Below, in pieces: positions 1 to 5,122 of a stretch of DNA of 5,413 bases. The position numbers and the translations under genes were made by a program. The stretch covers positions 1-5,413 of the forward strand of contig JACOUJ010000181.1 in the NCBI GenBank assembly GCA_016177865.1, read 5' to 3'. The first letter of the stretch is position 1, and each line of letters opens with the position of its first letter. The notes beneath the pieces were generated by a model. It saw only the letters and a program-made list of their open reading frames with translations, was not told where the DNA came from and ran no database searches. The stretch is from Candidatus Rokuibacteriota bacterium (GTDB lineage Bacteria; Methylomirabilota; Methylomirabilia; Rokubacteriales; JACOUJ01).

Positions 1-12
1 AAAATAGCTGAG

Positions 13-18
13 AGGAGG
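13..18 (+). promoter_or_regulatory. Shine-Dalgarno site of the metallo-hydrolase gene
   Basis: A perfect AGGAGG lies 8 bases before the ATG at 27, which is ideal spacing and fixes that start. It is the strongest ribosome binding site in the window. The two genes downstream lack a comparable site, which suggests they depend on translation of this first gene. Confidence 0.85.
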
Positions 19-26
19 GCAAGGAC

Positions 27-884
27 ATGGACCGACGCAATTTCCTCAAGCTCGCCGGCGCGCTCACCGTCACCCTCGCCACCGAGCGCACGTGGGCCCA
101 GACCGCGAAAGTCGAGGTCCACTGGCTCGGGCAGGCGACGACGAAGCTCACCACGCTGACCGGTAAAGTGATCGTCATCGATCCGTTCCTCACCACCAAT
201 CCCAAAACGCCGCCCCAGTACAAGAACCTGGACGCGCTGGGGAAGGTGGACGTGATCCTCGTGACGCACGCTCACGGCGATCATATCGGCGGCGCCAGCG
301 CCGGTCGCACCGACGGGTCGAGCGACGTGGCGGACCTCGCCAAGCGGAGCGGAGCGAAGGTCCTCGGGTCCCAGACTATCATCCGGATGATGGTGGAGAT
401 CGGCTGGTTTCCGCCGGCGCAGGGTGTGGGCTTCTCCAAGAGCGGCAAGGTTCAGCCGGCCGGCCCCCAGATCACCATCACCCAGGTCTCGGCCGACCAC
501 TTTTCGGACCTCACCGTCATCGACCCGGCCACGAAGAAGACCACCACCTCCACCGCGGGTGAGCCGGTCGGGTTCATCGTGGAGCTCGAGAACGGCTTCA
601 AGCTCTACCACATGGGGGACACGGGCCTCTTCGGCGACATGAAGCTGATCGCTGACTACTACAAGCCTGACCTGATCATGATCCCCATCGGCGGCCACTT
701 CGGCATGGACCCGAAGGACGCGGCCTACGCGACGAAGGAGATGCTCAAGCCCAAGTACGCGATCCCCGTCCACTACGGCACCTTCCCGGTGCTCCGGGGG
801 ACGCCGCAGGAGTACATGGCTGCCCTCGGCCAGACCTCGACCCAGGTCTTCCCGATCAGCCCCGGGGACAAACTGACGTTCTGA
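27..884 (+). CDS. Tat-exported UPF0173-type metal-dependent hydrolase (metallo-beta-lactamase fold)
   Basis: This encodes a 285-residue metallo-beta-lactamase-fold hydrolase. The N-terminus carries a twin-arginine signal (MDRRNFLKL, then a hydrophobic stretch to about residue 18, with likely cleavage near TWA-Q at residue 24), so the mature enzyme is probably periplasmic. The metal-binding motif THAHGDH is at residues 80-86 (H81, H83, D85, H86). Further likely ligands are H158 (in SADH), D198 (in MGDTG) and H249 (in PVHYGTFP); GGHFGMD at 222-228 is typical of the UPF0173 group of metal-dependent hydrolases. That group is usually about 225 residues, cytoplasmic and without a known substrate; the extra length here is the signal plus a loop around residues 165-180. 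The gene stops 3 bases before the CoxG-like gene, so the two are surely co-transcribed. The fold and metal site are clear, but the substrate cannot be read from the sequence. Confidence 0.9.
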   Translation: MDRRNFLKLAGALTVTLATERTWAQTAKVEVHWLGQATTKLTTLTGKVIVIDPFLTTNPKTPPQYKNLDALGKVDVILVTHAHGDHIGGASAGRTDGSSDVADLAKRSGAKVLGSQTIIRMMVEIGWFPPAQGVGFSKSGKVQPAGPQITITQVSADHFSDLTVIDPATKKTTTSTAGEPVGFIVELENGFKLYHMGDTGLFGDMKLIADYYKPDLIMIPIGGHFGMDPKDAAYATKEMLKPKYAIPVHYGTFPVLRGTPQEYMAALGQTSTQVFPISPGDKLTF

Positions 885-887
885 CCG

Positions 888-1466
888 GTGAAGATCGAGC
901 AGACGTTTTCGCTGAAGGCGCCGCCTGACAGGGTCTGGGCCTTCCTCACCGACCCCTATCAGGTGGCGAGCTGCTTGCCCGGGGCGGCAATCACCGAGAA
1001 GGTGGACGACCGCACGTATCTCGGGACGATCACCGTGAAGGTGGGGCCCGTCACGGCGGGCTACAAGGGAACGATCCGGTTCGAGCGCCTGGACCCCGAC
1101 CGCTGGGAAGCGGAGATGGTGGGCCAGGGGCAGGACGTGAAGGGCAAGGGCGGGGCCGAGATGCGGATGCAGAGTCGCCTCGTGCCCAACGGCGATGCGA
1201 CCGACGTGACGGTCGTCTCCGAGGTCAAGATCAGCGGGCTTTTGGCTCAGATGGGGCGGGGGATGATCGAGAGCGTGTCAAACCAGATCTTCCAGCAGTT
1301 CGCCGCCTCGATGCAGCAGAAGCTGGCGGGCTCAGACCAGGCGGAGGATCAACCCACCCCGTCCGAGGCCAAACCCCTCGACGCCCTCTCACTCGGGGCC
1401 AAGGCTGTGGGCGAGACCATGGGGCGGGCGGTCCGGCGCCTCCTGGGCGGCGAAGAGGAGAAGTGA
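888..1466 (+). CDS. CoxG-like SRPBCC protein (carbon monoxide dehydrogenase subunit G family)
   Basis: This 192-residue protein starts at GTG, only 3 bases after the previous stop and with no clear ribosome binding site, so it is probably translationally coupled. The SRPBCC/START-like fold spans about residues 1-147. CoxG hallmarks are visible: a start in the MKIEQTF style, SCLPGAA at 28-34, KVGPVTAGYKG at 51-61, and the C-terminal helix GRGMIESVSNQIFQQFA at 123-139. In carboxydotrophs CoxG helps recruit CO dehydrogenase to the cytoplasmic membrane; related proteins accompany many molybdenum hydroxylases. The tail after residue 148 is acidic and proline-rich, then ends in a short, possibly amphipathic helix (about 163-187) rather than an obvious transmembrane segment. 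The XdhC-like neighbour supports a role with a Mo-hydroxylase. Which enzyme it serves is unknown because no catalytic subunit lies in the window. Confidence 0.87.
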   Translation: MKIEQTFSLKAPPDRVWAFLTDPYQVASCLPGAAITEKVDDRTYLGTITVKVGPVTAGYKGTIRFERLDPDRWEAEMVGQGQDVKGKGGAEMRMQSRLVPNGDATDVTVVSEVKISGLLAQMGRGMIESVSNQIFQQFAASMQQKLAGSDQAEDQPTPSEAKPLDALSLGAKAVGETMGRAVRRLLGGEEEK

Positions 1467-1481
1467 CGCCGCGGTGCCACT

Positions 1482-2432
1482 ATGACGGATGATCTGCTCT
1501 CGCTGGCCCATGAGCTGTGGCAGCAACAAGAGCCGTTTGCCTTGGCCACAGTGGTCCGGTGCGAACGGCCCACCTCGGCGAAGCCGGGTGCCAAGGCCCT
1601 CATCCGGAAGGATGGAACGATCGTGGGATGGATCGGCGGAAGTTGCGCCGAGCCGGTGGTGGTCAAAGAGGCGCTCAGGGCCCTCCATGATGGTCAGCCG
1701 CGCTTCATCGCGTTGGTCGGCGAGCACGGTGCCAGTCGCGGGAGAGAGGAAGGACTGCTGGAACATACCATGAACTGCCATAGCGGGGGCACCCTGGAGA
1801 TTTACGTCGAGCCCGTGTTGCCAAAGCCTCAGCTTCTCCTCATCGGAGAGGGCCCGGTGGTTGAAACCCTGGCGAAGCTGGGCCAGGCCGTGGAGTTCGC
1901 CGTGACCGTGGTGCATTCTCAGACCGCTGTCGAGCGGCTCGTTCAGCCTCCCGTCAGTTCACGGACCTTGGTCGTCGTGGCCAGTCACGGGACCGCTGAT
2001 CAGGAGGCGCTCGAGCAGGTGCTTCAAAGCGAAGCCGGCTACGTGAGCCTGGTGGCGAGTAAGAAACGGGCGGGCGCGGTCCTCGAGGCCTTACGGGCGC
2101 GGGGCCTGCCTGCCGATCAGCTCTCCCGCGTGAAGGCGCCCGCCGGGCTCGACATCGGCGCCGTCACCCCCGAGGAGATTGCCGTGAGCATCCTCGCCGA
2201 GATCATCCAGGTATCGCGAAGCCGTAAGGTTGAATGGAAGCCCGCCGAGGCCGCGGCGGCGGAGATCGGTGGGATCGAGGCCCGAGACCCCGTCTGCGGG
2301 ATGTCCGTGAATATTGCGTCAGCCAAATACCGGTCGGAGAGATTCGGGAAAAACTTCTACTTCTGCTGCCATCGATGTCAGCAGACGTTCGATCAAGACC
2401 CGCAACGGTACGTTGCCAGCGCCACCGAGTAA
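1482..2432 (+). CDS. XdhC/CoxI-family molybdenum cofactor maturation protein with C-terminal YHS domain
   Basis: This 316-residue protein has three parts. The N-terminal XdhC/CoxI domain (about 1-110) contains GGSCAEP at 52-58 and CHSGG at 99-103, the cysteine motifs of the family. A Rossmann-like XdhC C-terminal domain (about 115-245) shows a glycine-rich turn (LLLIGEGPV, 118-126), YVSLVASKKRAG at 187-198 and GLDIGAVTPEEIAVSILAEI at 222-241. A YHS domain (about 268-312) begins DPVCGM and has C272, C295, C296 and C299. XdhC proteins bind molybdenum cofactor, protect its sulfurated form and insert it into xanthine or CO dehydrogenase-type enzymes; YHS domains are small, probably metal-binding modules. 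The ATG lies 15 bases after the CoxG stop, in the same frame. An AG-rich stretch (1454-1462) is too far upstream to be a good ribosome binding site, so coupling is likely. The YHS fusion is the unusual feature. Confidence 0.9.
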   Translation: MTDDLLSLAHELWQQQEPFALATVVRCERPTSAKPGAKALIRKDGTIVGWIGGSCAEPVVVKEALRALHDGQPRFIALVGEHGASRGREEGLLEHTMNCHSGGTLEIYVEPVLPKPQLLLIGEGPVVETLAKLGQAVEFAVTVVHSQTAVERLVQPPVSSRTLVVVASHGTADQEALEQVLQSEAGYVSLVASKKRAGAVLEALRARGLPADQLSRVKAPAGLDIGAVTPEEIAVSILAEIIQVSRSRKVEWKPAEAAAAEIGGIEARDPVCGMSVNIASAKYRSERFGKNFYFCCHRCQQTFDQDPQRYVASATE

Positions 2433-2593
2433 GGCTCCCCACGCGAGCGACTCACCCCCAGCGCGCGAGATGATAGGGCACGTCCGTCACGATGACCCCC
2501 CTTTTGGAACAGGAGGGCCCCCTTAATCAGGAGGGCGGTCACCATCGCGGCGGGGGCGAGAGGAGTGGTTGGGACCCCCCCCAATAAAGAAAA

Positions 2594-2827
2594 TCAGGCG
2601 GCGCCGCTGAGTCGGGCGCCGATGGCGCGGCGTGTCAGTTCCTCCAACCCTGCGATGAGCCGGAGAGCCTGGCGCTCCGAGATCCGATCACGCAGCAGGG
2701 TCGGGCGTCGTCCCGGCCGGAGAAGAAAGACGCGCCAGTCGTCCGCCTGGGGTGTGCCACAGTACTCAACGATGTATCCACTCTTCGCGAGACGTCTGCG
2801 CTGAGGTCGAGAGCGGGTGGGACTCAT
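2594..2827 (-). CDS. Small hypothetical protein (77 aa)
   Basis: I do not recognise this protein. Its composition looks protein-like rather than random: a basic N-terminus (residues 1-14), a segment resembling a beta-hairpin (SGYIVEYCGTP, then DDWRVFLLRPG), and a helical end (ISERQALRLIAGLEELTRRA, residues 49-68). There is one cysteine, C23, and no signal or membrane segment. A plausible sigma-70 promoter on the same strand lies just upstream (TTGACA at 2874-2879), but no good ribosome binding site precedes the ATG. It is convergent with the XdhC-YHS gene and 290 bases downstream of the HD-GYP gene. The opposite strand also has an open frame here, rich in arginine and serine, which looks like a shadow. 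The gene is probable but not certain. Confidence 0.45.
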   Translation of the reverse strand: MSPTRSRPQRRRLAKSGYIVEYCGTPQADDWRVFLLRPGRRPTLLRDRISERQALRLIAGLEELTRRAIGARLSGAA

Positions 2828-2849
2828 GATTCGACACGTAACGCCCCAT

Positions 2850-2879
2850 ACCCTAATCGAAGATTCAAAATCCTGTCAA
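2850..2879 (-). promoter_or_regulatory. Putative sigma-70 promoter of the 77-aa gene
   Basis: Read on the - strand, a perfect TTGACA -35 box (2879-2874) is followed after 18 bases by TAGGGT (2855-2850), a weak -10 box matching TATAAT at the first, second and last bases. Transcription would begin about 15 bases before the ATG at 2827. The -35 is convincing and the -10 is poor. Confidence 0.35.
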
Positions 2880-2894
2880 GGACCGAAATGACCG

Positions 2895-2941
2895 CAGCCA
2901 ATCTCATGTTTCTCTTCGAGGCTTCGGCAAATGATTGGCTG
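2895..2941. repeat. 9-bp perfect inverted repeat, CAGCCAATC / GATTGGCTG
   Basis: CAGCCAATC at 2895-2903 is exactly repeated in inverted orientation as GATTGGCTG at 2933-2941, separated by 29 bases. It lies in the non-coding gap between the 77-aa gene and the HD-GYP gene. No T-run follows on either strand, so it is not a standard terminator. It could be a paired regulator binding site or a structural element. A short palindrome, CGCG-ATTT-CGCG, follows at 2943-2954. Confidence 0.5.
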
Positions 2942-3003
2942 ACGCGATTTCGCGTTCGGCGCCAGAAAGTTTTTCAGTGAGAATGTGGGTGAAATTGATT
3001 GGG

Positions 3004-3040
3004 CGCTCGCGCGAGTGCGATGGATACTTGTTTGCGAGCG
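3004..3040. repeat. Palindrome and inverted repeat beside the DnaA boxes
   Basis: CTCGCGCGAG at 3006-3015 is a perfect 10-base palindrome. CGCTCGC (3004-3010) is also repeated inverted as GCGAGCG (3034-3040). Both lie 20-55 bases before the tandem DnaA-box-like sequences. In GC-rich DNA such palindromes can occur by chance, so no function is claimed. Confidence 0.35.
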
Positions 3041-3060
3041 TTCAGATCCTCGAAGCGTGA

Positions 3061-3088
3061 TGTGGATAGATGTGGATAATGTGGATAA
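3061..3088 (+). promoter_or_regulatory. Cluster of three tandem DnaA-box-like sites
   Basis: TGTGGATAG (3061-3069), TGTGGATAA (3071-3079) and TGTGGATAA (3080-3088) lie in the same orientation at 9-10 base spacing, about one helical turn. The last two are exact reverse complements of the classical DnaA box TTATCCACA; the first has one mismatch. They sit in the non-coding stretch downstream of the HD-GYP gene, followed by an AT-rich run (about 3091-3117). DnaA binds such boxes at replication origins, at titration or reactivation sites, and at some promoters. No dnaA, dnaN, parA/B, rpmH or gidA gene is in the window, so an origin is not established. The motif match is strong; the function is open. 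Confidence 0.6.
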
Positions 3089-3117
3089 CGGGTTTCATTT
3101 GGAACATTTTTTTCAGA

Positions 3118-4185
3118 TCAGTCGGGATTTTTGGTTCGGATCTCCTCGAGCAGGTTTGGCGGCAGGCCGAGGAAGGCCTCGGCCACCTTGGGGTCAAAGT
3201 GGGTCCCGATGCAGCGCTTGATCTCCGTGAAGGCCGAGTCGAGGGGGATGGCCTTTGAGTAGGGGCGGTCGAACGTCATCGCGTCAAACGCGTCCACGAC
3301 GGAGAAGATCCTCGCCCCCAGAGGGATTTCCTCCCCCTTGAGGCCCACCGGGTACCCGCTCCCGTCGTAGCGTTCGTGGTGGTGGTAGACAGTCGGGATC
3401 GCGCCTTCCAGAAACTTGATTCTCGAAAGGAGCCGTCGACCGATCTCCGGGTGACGCTTCATCTCGCGCCACTCTTCCTCGGTGAGGGGGCCCGGCTTGA
3501 GAAGGATGCGGTCCGGAATCCCGATCTTCCCGATGTCGTGAAGGAGGACGCCATGCTCAATATTAGTGAGCTCCTGCCCTTTGATTCCGAGATCGCGAGT
3601 GAGCAACACGGCGTAACCCCAGACCCGGTGGGAATGGGCCTGGGTCTCGATGTCCCGAGTGTCCAGGGCTGACCCGAGGGCCTCCAAGGTGGTCCGGTAG
3701 GTCTCTTGAAGCTCCTGAAACGCCTGTGAGAGCTGCCGGGTGCTCTCCTCCACCCGTCGCTCGAGGTGTCGCTGATAATCCCGGTTTTCCAAGATCAGGC
3801 GGCGCCGCTCCAAAGCCCGCTCGGCGGCAATGACCAGCTCGTCAAGATTGACCGGCTTCATGATGAAATCGGAAGCCCCAGCCTTGAGGGTCTCGATTGC
3901 GGTCTTCATTTCCCCGACGCCGGTCAGGATGATGACGGCTGTGTCTGAATCGAGAGCCCTGACGTTCGCGAAGAACTCGATCCCATCCATGATCGGCATC
4001 TTGATGTCTGTCAGGACGAGGGGGAACCGTTCCACCTTGAACCGCTCGAGCCCCTCCCTTCCATTCTCCGCCACGCGTGGAATGTACCCCGTGAGCTGAA
4101 ACACGTCGGAGAGAACCGACCGCACCTGGGGATCGTCGTCCACAATGAGGACACGCGTGGCTTCGTGGGGGCGAATGCTGGGCAC
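3118..4185 (-). CDS. Response regulator with HD-GYP domain (probable cyclic-di-GMP phosphodiesterase)
   Basis: This 355-residue protein has an N-terminal receiver domain (about 10-125) and a C-terminal HD-GYP domain (about 160-345), joined by a charged, probably coiled-coil helix (about 122-165). The receiver is complete: acidic pocket D16-D18, phospho-acceptor D60 (LVLTDIKMP), T88 and K110. The HD-GYP domain is also complete: H184, HDIGK at 216-220, H245, H269/H270, GSGYP at 275-279 and D298 in VVDAFDAM. HD-GYP enzymes hydrolyse cyclic-di-GMP or related dinucleotides in the cytoplasm, and phosphorylation of the receiver would tune this. I chose the GTG at 4183-4185. It lies 11 bases after the stop of the upstream gene, and an AAGG overlapping that stop gives reasonable spacing. 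It is the second gene of a two-gene signalling operon; no cognate histidine kinase is in the window. Confidence 0.93.
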   Translation of the reverse strand: MPSIRPHEATRVLIVDDDPQVRSVLSDVFQLTGYIPRVAENGREGLERFKVERFPLVLTDIKMPIMDGIEFFANVRALDSDTAVIILTGVGEMKTAIETLKAGASDFIMKPVNLDELVIAAERALERRRLILENRDYQRHLERRVEESTRQLSQAFQELQETYRTTLEALGSALDTRDIETQAHSHRVWGYAVLLTRDLGIKGQELTNIEHGVLLHDIGKIGIPDRILLKPGPLTEEEWREMKRHPEIGRRLLSRIKFLEGAIPTVYHHHERYDGSGYPVGLKGEEIPLGARIFSVVDAFDAMTFDRPYSKAIPLDSAFTEIKRCIGTHFDPKVAEAFLGLPPNLLEEIRTKNPD

Positions 4186-4196
4186 GAGCTGGGACC

Positions 4197-4748
4197 TTAC
4201 CGGCCGAGAGCCAGCTCCACCACCTTGCGGAGCTGGTTGATGTCGACCGGCTTGGAGATGACGGTGAAGGGGCCGCTTTCGAGCGCGCGGTTCATGACGT
4301 CGCTTTCGGGGAAGCCTGTGATGAGGATGACGGGCGTGTCGATGCCGCGGCCGCGGATCTTCCCGAAGGTCTCCGCCCCATCGAGCTCGGGCATCTTGAG
4401 ATCGAGCAGGATAAGATCCACCCGGTGCGCTTCCAGAACCTCGAGGGCTTCCAGCCCATTTTGAGCCGTGAGAATGCGCCGGTTCTGGCTGCCCAGGGCC
4501 TGGCTCAAGAGTTCGCGGATGGGGGCCTCATCGTCCACCACGAGAATGGTGGCGGCTGGCATTGAGGAGCGTTCCTGGAGCCATTGATCAATGGCTGCCC
4601 GTGAGAAGCGCCATTGCCGCCCGACCTTGTGTGCCGGAAGCTGGCGTCGCTCAGCCAAGCGATAGATCGTAGAGACGGGAAGCTTGAGATACGCCGCCGC
4701 GTCTTCGACCGTCAGAATCTCTGGGATCCCTTGAGGTGGTGTCGCCAT
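4197..4748 (-). CDS. Excisionase-type HTH fused to a receiver domain (atypical response regulator)
   Basis: This 183-residue protein starts with a helix-turn-helix of the excisionase/MerR-like 'HTH_17' type (about 10-60). Typical sequence includes LTVEDAAAYLKLPVSTIYRL at 12-31, then HKVGRQWRFSRAAIDQWLQE at 40-59. After a short linker comes a complete receiver domain (about 66-183): D72/D73, phospho-acceptor D116 (LILLDLKMP), T144 and K166. The DNA-binding part precedes the receiver, the reverse of the common OmpR/NarL order. It likely acts as a phosphorylation-controlled DNA-binding protein. It is the first gene of the operon with the HD-GYP regulator and is transcribed away from tusA, so the shared intergenic region is a likely target; that is inference from position. 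An internal ATG at residue 63 could make a stand-alone receiver, but the HTH is too well conserved to doubt the longer start. Confidence 0.9.
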   Translation of the reverse strand: MATPPQGIPEILTVEDAAAYLKLPVSTIYRLAERRQLPAHKVGRQWRFSRAAIDQWLQERSSMPAATILVVDDEAPIRELLSQALGSQNRRILTAQNGLEALEVLEAHRVDLILLDLKMPELDGAETFGKIRGRGIDTPVILITGFPESDVMNRALESGPFTVISKPVDINQLRKVVELALGR

Positions 4749-4783
4749 ATCATTGAAATCCGATTGTTAGCTATTTTATACTG

Positions 4784-4811
4784 ATTTTACCCATTCTCAT
4801 ATGTTCTTCAA
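4784..4811 (-). promoter_or_regulatory. Putative sigma-70 promoter of the HTH-receiver/HD-GYP operon
   Basis: Read on the - strand, TTGAAG (4811-4806) is followed after 16 bases by TAAAAT (4789-4784), one mismatch from TATAAT. An overlapping alternative -10, TATAAA, lies at 4780-4775. The surrounding DNA is markedly AT-rich compared with the genes. Transcription would start roughly 30-40 bases before the ATG at 4748. A short palindrome, AATC-C-GATT (4757-4765), lies near the expected start and could be an operator. Confidence 0.5.
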
Positions 4812-4843
4812 GAAAAAATTTAACTAGCCGCCACCTGGCTTTC

Positions 4844-4872
4844 TTGACAGGAGGGGAGAGATAGGATAGCCT
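4844..4872 (+). promoter_or_regulatory. Putative sigma-70 promoter of tusA
   Basis: A perfect TTGACA (4844-4849) is followed after 17 bases by TAGCCT (4867-4872), a weak -10 box. Transcription from it would begin close to 4879-4880, essentially at the GTG start of tusA, implying a leaderless message. A better-looking TAGGAT (4862-4867) is only 12 bases from the -35, too close. The AGGAGGGG (4849-4856) between the boxes resembles a ribosome binding site but is more than 20 bases from the GTG. Confidence 0.4.
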
Positions 4873-4879
4873 GACCCCC

Positions 4880-5122
4880 GTGACCGACCTTGTCGCGGCC
4901 AAACGTATTGACTGTATTGGCCTTTTTTGCCCCATGCCCATCGTCAAAACCCGGGATGCCATGAAGGGAATGGTGGTGGGCGAGATCCTGGAAATGGTCG
5001 CGGACGATCCCGGCTCTGACCCGGACATGCGGAGCTGGACACAGCGAACCGGGAACGAGCTGGTCCTTGCTGAGAAGAACGACGGGATCTACCGATTCTT
5101 GATTCGGAAGGCAAAGGGATGA
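4880..5122 (+). CDS. tusA: TusA/SirA-family sulfur carrier protein
   Basis: This 80-residue protein has the usual length of TusA-family sulfur carriers. The hallmark DCIGLFCPMP at residues 11-20 contains C17, the cysteine that carries persulfide sulfur in TusA; C12 is an extra nearby cysteine. The rest fits the family: VGEILEMVADDPGSDPDM (33-50) and the closing strand GIYRFLIRK. TusA-type proteins accept sulfur from a cysteine desulfurase and pass it on to tRNA thiolation, molybdenum cofactor synthesis or dissimilatory sulfur metabolism. The start is GTG; an in-frame CTG at 4871 is a less likely alternative. Its TGA overlaps an ATG (ATGA at 5119-5122) at the head of the cysteine desulfurase gene, which indicates an operon. 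TusA-family proteins are diverse, so the exact acceptor is unknown. Confidence 0.88.
   Translation: MTDLVAAKRIDCIGLFCPMPIVKTRDAMKGMVVGEILEMVADDPGSDPDMRSWTQRTGNELVLAEKNDGIYRFLIRKAKG

Larger units (their letters stand above)
2828..3117. other. Non-coding gap with lower GC than its surroundings
   Basis: This stretch has no credible gene. Weak + strand frames run through it from about 2985 and 3070, but they cross into the antisense of the HD-GYP gene and resemble no protein. It contains, in order, the putative promoter of the 77-aa gene, the 9-bp inverted repeat, two short palindromes, and the three tandem DnaA-box-like sites followed by an AT-rich tract. Its base composition is visibly poorer in G and C than the flanking genes. 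Confidence 0.6.

Noticed and set aside
1..9. AAAATAGCT at the window start, also present on the minus strand in the promoter region at 4769-4777
   Set aside because: A 9-base match within about 11 kb of two-strand sequence is only mildly unexpected, and both are AT-rich promoter-like DNA; there is not enough to claim a shared operator.
1467..1481. Stop-codon readthrough joining the CoxG and XdhC proteins, which share a reading frame
   Set aside because: The 15-base gap and a normal ATG after an ordinary TGA fit two separate genes; there is no readthrough context or selenocysteine-type structure.
1389..1916. Long minus-strand open frame (175 residues) opposite the CoxG and XdhC genes
   Set aside because: It lies antisense to two well-supported conserved genes and matches no family; long antisense frames are common in GC-rich DNA.
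2433..2593. Possible terminator or repeat region between the convergent XdhC-YHS and 77-aa genes, including a direct repeat CAGGAGGGC (2510-2518 and 2528-2536) and TTGGG...CCCAA around an eight-C run
   Set aside because: Candidate stems are short or mismatched and no proper T-run follows on the coding strands. The direct repeat is only 9 bases in purine-rich DNA.
2565..2804. Plus-strand open frame of 79 residues opposite the 77-aa gene
   Set aside because: It is arginine/serine-rich, lacks a recognisable pattern or ribosome binding site, and looks like the antisense shadow of the better minus-strand frame.
4797..4802. CATATG palindrome between the -35 and -10 boxes of the signalling operon promoter
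   Set aside because: The six-base symmetry does not extend into the flanks, so there is no support for an operator.
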